Positions 6,928 through 11,779 of a stretch of 11,779 bases of DNA are shown piece after piece. Each line of letters opens with the position of its first letter. Position 1 is the first letter of the stretch. The translations under genes and the position numbers were made by a program. Origin of the DNA: JAVBKB01 sp031554275 (GTDB lineage: Bacteria; Bacillota; Bacilli; JARBTR01). The notes beneath the pieces are model-generated. The model was not told the DNA's origin and searched no databases. It saw nothing but the letters and a program-made list of their open reading frames with translations. The stretch is from NCBI GenBank assembly GCA_031554275.1, contig JAVBKB010000104.1:1-11779 (forward strand), in the 5' to 3' direction.

Positions 6928-8277
6928 TTATGATTTTGAATTGTATTTTGCTTTTGTAGCAGCCTTGGAAGCCTTAATCCCTTGGCGAACATTAGCACGA
7001 CGTTCTTGCTCTTTCACCTTCTTTACCTCAAAAGCATGTTTCTTCTTATAGCCAGGTTTAATTTTCTTGGATTTAACAACCGTCTTTTTGGGTGCAGCTG
7101 TCTTCGGAAGCTCACGCTTCTTTCGATGGTGGCGATCTTTTACTTCAACGAGTTCCCCATTAACAATATCCTTGTTAGCGAACTGGATACCCATCTTTTC
7201 TAAGCGAGCAATCGCGCCGTCATCATCCTCTTCATAAACCGTAATGGCAACACCCGTTAAATCAGCTCTACCTGTACGACCTGAACGATGAATATAGAAA
7301 TCTAAGTCCTGAGGGATCTCAGCATTGATTACATGACTAACACCTATAATGTCGATGCCTCTTGCTGCTAGATCAGAAGCGACTACATATTGGTATTTTA
7401 AATCATTAATTTCTTTCATAACACGTTTTCGCTCACGAGCAGGTAAATCTCCATGAAGCAGTCCGACTTTTAATCCTAATGTTGCTAACTCTCCATGCAG
7501 GATATCCGCATTCTTTTTGGAATTAGCAAAGATTAATGCTAAATAGGGATTCATATTCATCAAAATATTCTTGATTAATGAGGCCCTATTGCGATGCTTG
7601 AGTGGGACAAGAATATGTTTAATCTGCTTTGCTGCAACTTGCATTGGATCAACTTCAATATGTTTTGGGTTCTGCATATATTTCTTCAAAAACGGATGAA
7701 GTTTCTCTGGAATTGTCGCGGAAAATACCAACATTTGAAGGGTTGGCGACATCCTTGCTGCAATACGGTCCACATCTTCCATAAACCCTAAATCAATCAT
7801 AAGATCCGCTTCATCTACCACCAAAACAGTCGATTTATACACGCCCAGTGCCTGCGCATCAACTAAATCATAGATTCGCCCTGGTGTGCCAATCACTAAT
7901 TGTGGTTGCTGCTTCAGTTTATCAATAGTTCGTTGTTTATCAGTTCCACCAATATAGTTACGGATATCAATTTGTTTATCTATTGGAAAATGAGCATTCA
8001 AGGATTGAGCAGCTTCAAATATTTGAGTTGCTAATTCTCTTGTAGGTGCAGCGATAACAGCTTGAACAACCTCTTTCTCGACATTTATTCTTGCAAGGAT
8101 TGGCAATAGAAAAGCATGCGTTTTCCCCGTACCTGTTTGCGACTGACCAATAATGTTCTTCCCACTTAAAACCGCAGGAATTACTCTCTCCTGAACAATT
8201 GTCGGATGTTGGAAGCCAACCTTCTGCACAGCAATTTCAATATGGGCTGGCAGCTTAAAAATTTCAAATGTATTCAC
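6928..8277 (-). CDS. cshB: DEAD-box RNA helicase CshB
   Basis: ATP-dependent RNA helicase of about 449 residues, involved in RNA remodelling and cold adaptation in Bacillus. All helicase motifs are present: Q motif (GFQHPTIVQ, about 21-29), motif I GQSQTGTGKT (44-53), PTRELA, TPGR, DEAD (153-156), SAT (184-186), and HRSGRTGR (328-335). It ends in a lysine/arginine-rich tail of about 80 residues likely to bind RNA. The linked nfo and yqfT, and sequence resemblance, point to CshB (YqfR) rather than CshA. I choose the GTG at 8277: AAGAGG lies 6 bases upstream and it gives an N-terminus like B. subtilis CshB. A TTG ten codons earlier (8307) has no ribosome binding site. Confidence 0.94.
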   Translation of the reverse strand: MNTFEIFKLPAHIEIAVQKVGFQHPTIVQERVIPAVLSGKNIIGQSQTGTGKTHAFLLPILARINVEKEVVQAVIAAPTRELATQIFEAAQSLNAHFPIDKQIDIRNYIGGTDKQRTIDKLKQQPQLVIGTPGRIYDLVDAQALGVYKSTVLVVDEADLMIDLGFMEDVDRIAARMSPTLQMLVFSATIPEKLHPFLKKYMQNPKHIEVDPMQVAAKQIKHILVPLKHRNRASLIKNILMNMNPYLALIFANSKKNADILHGELATLGLKVGLLHGDLPARERKRVMKEINDLKYQYVVASDLAARGIDIIGVSHVINAEIPQDLDFYIHRSGRTGRADLTGVAITVYEEDDDGAIARLEKMGIQFANKDIVNGELVEVKDRHHRKKRELPKTAAPKKTVVKSKKIKPGYKKKHAFEVKKVKEQERRANVRQGIKASKAATKAKYNSKS

Positions 8278-8331
8278 AAAGTACCTCTTTTCAAACAAAT
8301 TTAACAAAATGATTTAATTTTTGATTTTTCA

Positions 8332-8340
8332 ATTATATCA
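8332..8340 (-). promoter_or_regulatory. Extended -10 promoter candidate for cshB-nfo
   Basis: The minus strand reads TGATATAAT, a perfect TATAAT (8332-8337) with the TGn extension (8338-8340), about 55 bases before the cshB start. No good -35 box is seen at the right distance, as is usual for extended -10 promoters. It lies close to the long palindrome at 8422-8583. Confidence 0.5.
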
Positions 8341-8421
8341 TAATGTGCACCGCATAGATGCATGAATAACTTTTCATGCTTAATCCATAATAATAATGTC
8401 TCACCTTGGAAACATGGCGAA

Positions 8422-8583
8422 TAATCCTGATTGCCGATTAAAATAGTGAATGATTTGTCCGGAGATTTTTCATCTCGCGCAGCAAAAAATGCGCGAATAT
8501 CTAAATATTTAAGCACTTTTTTAACAAAGCGAGATGGAAAATTTCCACAAAGCATTCGCTATCTTAATCGGTAATCAGGATAA
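8422..8583. repeat. Long imperfect palindrome between cshB and the coat gene
   Basis: The left arm (8422-8501) and right arm (8506-8583) are inverted copies. The outer 55 aligned bases match at about 48 positions, with one 2-base gap, and most differences are transitions. The inner 24 or so bases are more diverged, with two further single-base gaps. Only a few A/T bases separate the arms, so either strand's transcript could fold into a hairpin of about 75 bp. It could be a MITE-like element, an inverted duplication, or a structured leader for the coat gene, whose ATG is 50 bases beyond its right end. Confidence 0.75.
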
Positions 8584-8632
8584 ATTGTCGCGATTCAAAC
8601 TGTTTCTAGAAATTCAAAAGGAGTTTAGAAAA

Positions 8633-9217
8633 ATGCAAAATCAAGGGCAAACGAACTTAAATCAACAAACAAATCATGGTGGACATGAAATGTTTGACGT
8701 AAAAGAAGCGATTTCAGGAACTGTAGACACTTTAAATCAGTATTTGATGCTCAAACAACATGTCAAGGATCAAGAGCTTCTTGATATTCTAAACCGTCAA
8801 TACACCTATATCCAAGACGAGTACACAACCACTGTTGAAAGTTTTCAAACTGGAAAAGACCCCTCAAAAGTGCAACAACCATACCAAATGAATCAAAATA
8901 ATAATTTCACTTATGGGCTAAAGCCATCACAACCAAAGAAGCCGATGCAAATGATGACAGAAATCTCAGATGAGTGGATTTCAGCAAGAATGCTTGGTGC
9001 GTTGAAATCTTCTGCAAGCATCAAAACCATTGCATCTTTGGAAACTACAAACCCTGTTGTACGTCGCGTATTATCTGATTCTATTCCAAATACAATTGAA
9101 ATGGCCTATGAACTTTCAATTTATCAAAATAAGAATCAGTTCTACCAAGTACCTCAATTGGCACAACAAGACATGCAGCAAATGCTAAGCTCATTTGCTA
9201 TTCAGCCAAAACAATAA
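8633..9217 (+). CDS. CotF-like spore coat protein
   Basis: Probable structural or accessory protein of the endospore coat, 194 residues, rich in glutamine and asparagine and without signal peptide or membrane segments. It has two helical blocks (about 22-78 and 110-180). The second, ISDEWISARMLGALKSSAS through ELSIYQNKNQFYQVPQLAQQ, fits the Coat F domain (PF07875), like B. subtilis CotF or YhcQ. The linker between them is proline, glutamine and asparagine rich. The frame is open 33 codons further upstream (to 8534), but AAAGGAG at 8618-8624 precedes the ATG at 8633, and the upstream part is the right arm of a palindrome. It sits between cshB and yqfQ, facing away from cshB. Expression in the mother cell during sporulation is inferred from the family. 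Confidence 0.82.
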   Translation: MQNQGQTNLNQQTNHGGHEMFDVKEAISGTVDTLNQYLMLKQHVKDQELLDILNRQYTYIQDEYTTTVESFQTGKDPSKVQQPYQMNQNNNFTYGLKPSQPKKPMQMMTEISDEWISARMLGALKSSASIKTIASLETTNPVVRRVLSDSIPNTIEMAYELSIYQNKNQFYQVPQLAQQDMQQMLSSFAIQPKQ

Positions 9218-9232
9218 CAAAGGCAATCGATT

Positions 9233-9263
9233 AGACCTGCACCCTCTTATTGGATGTGGGTCT
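9233..9263 (+). terminator. Terminator of the CotF-like gene
   Basis: Arms 9233-9244 and 9252-9263 form a 12-position stem (AGACC/GGGTCT ends, two G-T pairs, one mismatch) with a 7-base loop, 15 bases after the coat gene stop. The T-rich stretch TCTTCTTCGGTTTT runs from the stem end. Confidence 0.65.
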
Positions 9264-9455
9264 TCTTCGGTTTTGTCCAAAAATCAATTCAAAGATTGGA
9301 ATTTGAATACAGCTGCCCATTGCGAATCATTTCTCCTGCATACATTATTGTAAAGAATAAGGCTATTATTGATTTTTTGAGTTTTCCTTGATTTTAGTAA
9401 AAATAGAATCAGGATTACTTGTGAAAGTCCAATAGCATTTGAAGGAGAAATTAGA

Positions 9456-9869
9456 TTGCCACCAAGAAGAGGATTTAATCGACAAGGAAATCCGTTCTCA
9501 TCGCTTTTTGGAAATAGTGGTAAGAGTGGTGGGTTTTTGTCCAGTTTGTTTGGTGGGAAAAAATCTCAACCATCAAATTTCTTTGGTTCAAGACCCTCAT
9601 CTCAATCAAAAGGAATATCTGAAATTGTTGAAAACACGCAAAAGATGCTTTCGACAATGCAAAAAGCTGCGCCCATCGTTAAACAAGCGAGACAGTATGG
9701 GCCACTTATCAAAAACCTTCCCTCTATGTATAGAATAATGAAAGCAGCTGGTAACAATACAGAAACAGAAAAAACAGATATCGTTAAAGTTGATGTAAGG
9801 GATACTAAGGGCAAAAGAAAGTCAGAAGAAAATCACACATTTCCGAAAATTTTTTTCCCAAAAGAATGA
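9456..9869 (+). CDS. yqfQ: YqfQ/VrrA-like small basic protein
   Basis: Protein of 137 residues resembling the YqfQ/VrrA family, found next to ispH in Bacillales; its function is not established. The N-terminal 45 residues are glycine, serine, phenylalanine and arginine rich, with a repeated SSLFG motif (14-18 and 29-33). The central part, about 50-95, is likely helical (ISEIVENTQKMLSTMQKAAP, then RQYGPLIKNLPSMYRIMKAA) and is the conserved part of the family. The C-terminus is charged and low complexity. The start is a TTG, supported by AAGGAG 8 bases upstream (9442-9447) and by the absence of a better start in frame. Plus strand, 112 bases before ispH. No convincing promoter was found in 9264-9441. 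Confidence 0.8.
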   Translation: MPPRRGFNRQGNPFSSLFGNSGKSGGFLSSLFGGKKSQPSNFFGSRPSSQSKGISEIVENTQKMLSTMQKAAPIVKQARQYGPLIKNLPSMYRIMKAAGNNTETEKTDIVKVDVRDTKGKRKSEENHTFPKIFFPKE

Positions 9870-9905
9870 TGATTTCCATAGTTCAAGATTTTTTATAAAA
9901 TCAGG

Positions 9906-9977
9906 AAAGCCTCCTTTGAATTAAATAGCTATGTCCGCTATAATAATCATTAGTTGTCAATTTAGACAGGAGGCTTT
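9906..9977 (+). promoter_or_regulatory. Inverted repeat that would pair with the ispH Shine-Dalgarno site
   Basis: AAAGCCTCCT (9906-9915) is perfectly complementary to AGGAGGCTTT (9968-9977), and the right arm contains the whole ispH ribosome binding site, AGGAGG. The 52 bases between the arms contain the ispH promoter. The left arm is therefore present only in transcripts reading through from yqfQ, and such transcripts could fold with the site hidden. The T run after the right arm also makes it terminator-like. Confidence 0.55.
9916..9944 (+). promoter_or_regulatory. Sigma-A promoter of ispH
   Basis: TTGAAT (9916-9921) is followed after exactly 17 bases by a perfect TATAAT (9939-9944). Transcription should start near 9951, giving a leader of about 30 bases that contains the AGGAGG site. 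Confidence 0.75.
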
Positions 9978-9981
9978 TTCT

Positions 9982-10947
9982 ATGCAAGTTGTCAAAATCT
10001 CTCCTCGTGGTTATTGTTATGGTGTTGTAGATGCTATGGTTATAGCAAGAAATGCTGCACTTGATAAATCGCTACCCCGTCCAATCTACATTCTTGGAAT
10101 GATTGTACATAATCAACATGTTACGGATGCCTTTCTTGAGGAAGGAATTATCACTCTAGATGGGGCTAACCGTATGGAAATCATTAACAAAGTAACGTCA
10201 GGTACTGTGATTTTTACAGCGCATGGCATTTCACCTGAGGTTCGCGAAATCGCGAAAAAGAAAGGGTTAACCACAATTGATGCGACTTGCCCAGATGTTA
10301 CGATTACACATGATCTCATTCGTCGTCTGAAGGATGATGGTTATGAATTTATTTACATTGGTAAGAAAAATCATCCTGAGCCAGAAGGTGCTGTTGGTGT
10401 TGCACCTGGTATCGTTCACCTTGTGGAGAATAAAGAAGACATAGATGCACTGAAAATCCAGTCTGACAAAATCATTGTTACCAACCAAACAACTATGAGT
10501 CAATGGGATGTTCATCTATTAATGGAATATGTGAAGGAAAAGTTTCCTAATGTAGAGAAGCAACAGGAAACCTGCATGGCTACTCAAATCCGTCAGGAGG
10601 CAGTAGCTGAACAAGCGAAGGATCTTGACGTGTTGATCGTTGTTGGCGATCCGAAAAGCAATAATTCCAATCGCCTGACACAGGTTTCTGAGGAAATTGC
10701 AGGTACGATGGCGTATAGGATTTCCGATGTGTCAGAACTAGAAATTGATTGGATTCTACATGCCGATAAGGTTGGCGTAACAGCTGGAGCGTCCACACCC
10801 ACTCCTATTACCAAAGAAGTCATAGCTTTTCTCCAAAATTTTGATCCAAAAGACGAAAAAACTTGGATTAGAGAAAAGAAAGTGCCCTTATCGAAGATCC
10901 TACCGAAAGTTAAATCAACTCGTGAGGAAGACTTTGACATAAATTAA
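9982..10947 (+). CDS. ispH: 4-hydroxy-3-methylbut-2-enyl diphosphate reductase IspH
   Basis: Iron-sulfur enzyme of the last step of the MEP isoprenoid pathway, reducing HMBPP to isopentenyl and dimethylallyl diphosphate. The 321-residue protein has the three cluster cysteines: C12 (RGYCYGV), C103 (DATCPDV) and C198 (QETCMAT). It also has the substrate-contacting segments VHNQHV (42-47), TAHGIS (79-84), KNHPEPEGA (129-137) with its conserved His and Glu, TNQTTMSQ (167-174) and the DPKSNNSNRL serine/asparagine motif. The ATG at 9982 is chosen because AGGAGG is 8 bases upstream. The frame extends 17 codons earlier, but those bases contain the promoter. It has its own promoter and ends in a strong terminator. 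Confidence 0.97.
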   Translation: MQVVKISPRGYCYGVVDAMVIARNAALDKSLPRPIYILGMIVHNQHVTDAFLEEGIITLDGANRMEIINKVTSGTVIFTAHGISPEVREIAKKKGLTTIDATCPDVTITHDLIRRLKDDGYEFIYIGKKNHPEPEGAVGVAPGIVHLVENKEDIDALKIQSDKIIVTNQTTMSQWDVHLLMEYVKEKFPNVEKQQETCMATQIRQEAVAEQAKDLDVLIVVGDPKSNNSNRLTQVSEEIAGTMAYRISDVSELEIDWILHADKVGVTAGASTPTPITKEVIAFLQNFDPKDEKTWIREKKVPLSKILPKVKSTREEDFDIN

Positions 10948-10980
10948 TTGCTTTCAATAATTTTGATCCTCCGAGAAAAG

Positions 10981-11028
10981 CGGGTGGACGAAAGTAGATG
11001 AAAAACTACTTTTGTTCCACCCGGTTTT
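10981..11028. terminator. Bidirectional terminator between ispH and trmK
   Basis: CGGGTGGA (10981-10988) pairs with TCCACCCG (11016-11023), and the inner AAAGTAG (10991-10997) pairs with CTACTTT (11006-11012), around an 8-base loop. TTTTT follows on the plus strand (11025-11029), and AAAA precedes the stem (10976-10979), giving a T run on the minus strand. It lies 33 bases after the ispH stop and faces the convergent trmK. Confidence 0.88.
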
Positions 11029-11102
11029 TCATATAAAAACTCCAATATATAGTTTAAGTACCAACCAAAACAATCAAGGCGTTATTTATGTACAAAGTAT
11101 AT

Positions 11103-11156
11103 AAGTTAAGTTTGGGTGATTTCTGACAATTTGCAGAAATCACCCACCGTTAACTT
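11103..11156. terminator. Long hairpin after trmK, possible terminator
   Basis: A perfect 13-bp inverted repeat (11113-11125 and 11134-11146, TGGGTGATTTCTG) has an 8-base loop and is extended, past a 3-by-3 internal loop, by a 7-bp outer stem (AAGTTAA 11103-11109 with TTAACTT 11150-11156). It starts about 40 bases after the trmK stop on the minus strand. No clean T run follows on either strand, so its role as a terminator is uncertain. Confidence 0.5.
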
Positions 11157-11197
11157 TTATTGTACCTGAAGCCTACCTTATGAAGCCGCTCCACTCA

Positions 11198-11779
11198 TTA
11201 TAACGTAGCAAAAAATTCACGTAACATCGCAAACCTTTGCTGCAGCAAGCCTTTTTTTTCATCATTTTTCTCAGTAGATTGAGATTGTGACATTTGATCA
11301 ATTATCTGCTGTAAATGATTCATTTCCGCATGCCACTTGCGTCTGAATACAGTTGAATGCTCCAGCATCAAGTGTGGTCCAAGCGCCATTTCCAATTCGG
11401 ATAATGACATTTCTCCTTTTTCTGCAACGATTATCTCGTAGATCTTTTCGTCCTCTTCAACAATGCTTTCTCTGATGATTTGCCAGTGATTCAATTGAAG
11501 CCATCTGCGCAAGCCTTCTTCTCCGATATTCGGTTGCAACACCAAACGTTCGTTTCCCGACAACTTGTGCTTACCCTCTGCTAGGATTTGAGTTATCAGG
11601 CTCCCACCCATTCCACAAATCGTTACGCAATCTGCCTCACCAGATGCTAGAACTGATAATCCATTCCCGAGTCGAACATCGATTTGCTCGCCTAATGTTA
11701 ATGCATTTACTTGAGAGAGTGCGGATTCAAATGGACCAACAACTACCTCCCCAGCAATTGCTTTTTGCACAAGTTCATG
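11198..11779 (-). CDS. trmK: tRNA (adenine22-N1)-methyltransferase TrmK, N-terminus cut by window edge
   Basis: SAM-dependent methyltransferase that makes m1A22 in tRNA. The visible 193 residues are the C-terminal four fifths of a protein of about 235. The frame is open to the window edge, where the codons before the apparent GTG at 11770 read His-Glu-Leu in frame and match the family, so the true start lies outside. The Rossmann-fold part shows AIAGEVVVGPFESAL, then RLGNGLSVL, DCVTICGMGGSLI (the GMGG catalytic and SAM-site motif) and LVLQPN. A C-terminal helical, coiled-coil-like region with charged and glutamine-rich segments follows, as in B. subtilis TrmK (YqfN). It is convergent with ispH. 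The nif3-like gene (yqfO) that follows trmK in some relatives is not between them here. Confidence 0.93.
   Translation of the reverse strand, partial: HELVQKAIAGEVVVGPFESALSQVNALTLGEQIDVRLGNGLSVLASGEADCVTICGMGGSLITQILAEGKHKLSGNERLVLQPNIGEEGLRRWLQLNHWQIIRESIVEEDEKIYEIIVAEKGEMSLSELEMALGPHLMLEHSTVFRRKWHAEMNHLQQIIDQMSQSQSTEKNDEKKGLLQQRFAMLREFFATL

Larger units (their letters stand above)
8278..8632. other. 355-base divergent region between cshB and the coat gene
   Basis: It holds the cshB ribosome binding site (8284-8288), an extended -10 promoter candidate (8332-8340), the long palindrome (8422-8583) and the coat gene's ribosome binding site. An 84-codon minus-strand frame at 8301-8555 crosses it but lacks a ribosome binding site and overlaps the cshB promoter, so it is not called as a gene. 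No clear sigma-E, sigma-K or sigma-G promoter for the coat gene was recognised. Confidence 0.6.

Noticed and set aside
8301..8555. 84-codon minus-strand frame just before cshB
   Set aside because: It has no ribosome binding site before its ATG, runs through the palindrome, overlaps the best cshB promoter and matches no family I recognise. It is more likely a by-product of the repeat.
8534..8632. N-terminal extension of the CotF-like protein
   Set aside because: The extra 33 residues come from the palindrome arm, and a good AAAGGAG site precedes the internal ATG at 8633.
9338..9350. CATACATTA, resembling a sigma-K -10 box, upstream of yqfQ
   Set aside because: No matching -35 element is seen at the right distance, and yqfQ is not clearly a sporulation gene, so chance occurrence is likely.
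9439..9738. 99-codon plus-strand frame overlapping yqfQ
   Set aside because: It runs in another frame over yqfQ, has no family resemblance, and the AAGGAG site serves the TTG at 9456.
9931..9981. N-terminal extension of IspH
   Set aside because: These codons contain the -10 box and the AGGAGG site, and the family N-terminus begins at the ATG at 9982.

Overview
The window looks like chromosome of an endospore-forming, AT-rich Gram-positive bacterium of the order Bacillales, Bacillaceae or Planococcaceae in character. Reasons: strong AGGAGG-type ribosome binding sites, GTG and TTG starts, a CotF-domain spore coat protein, a Zur box of Bacillus type, and the conserved neighbourhood trmK, ispH, yqfQ, cshB, nfo, yqfT, znuC-znuB-zur known from Bacillus relatives. 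Genus and species cannot be decided from the sequence alone. Most genes are well-known families.

Layout, left to right. Positions 1-2233 (minus strand) hold a NatA/NatB-like ABC exporter (yhaQ ATPase, then yhaP permease, overlapping by 8 bases) followed by the first 17 codons of an unknown downstream gene cut by the window edge. Positions 2234-2878 have no convincing gene; they contain a candidate promoter for yhaQ, the terminator of the zinc operon and some unexplained inverted repeats. Positions 2879-4892 (minus) are a tightly coupled zinc uptake operon, znuC-znuB-zur, joined by two GTGA overlaps and preceded by a strong sigma-A promoter with a Zur box over the transcription start. The substrate-binding protein ZnuA is not in the window. 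yqfT (DUF2624) is transcribed divergently from it.

Positions 5334-5972 (minus) are a queuosine-precursor transporter gene, queT, under a complete control region: promoter, preQ1-I riboswitch, intrinsic terminator. Next come nfo (endonuclease IV) and cshB (DEAD-box RNA helicase), a minus-strand two-gene unit with a plausible extended -10 promoter. Facing them on the plus strand are a CotF-like spore coat gene, yqfQ, and ispH (last step of the MEP isoprenoid pathway). ispH ends at a strong bidirectional terminator, beyond which lies the C-terminal part of trmK (tRNA m1A22 methyltransferase, minus strand), cut by the right edge.

The least explained structure is an imperfect palindrome of about 160 bases (8422-8583) between cshB and the coat gene, whose two arms each encode a similar peptide. 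A perfect 10-bp inverted repeat that would bury the ispH Shine-Dalgarno sequence only in read-through transcripts also deserves a look. No clearly new multi-gene system was found.
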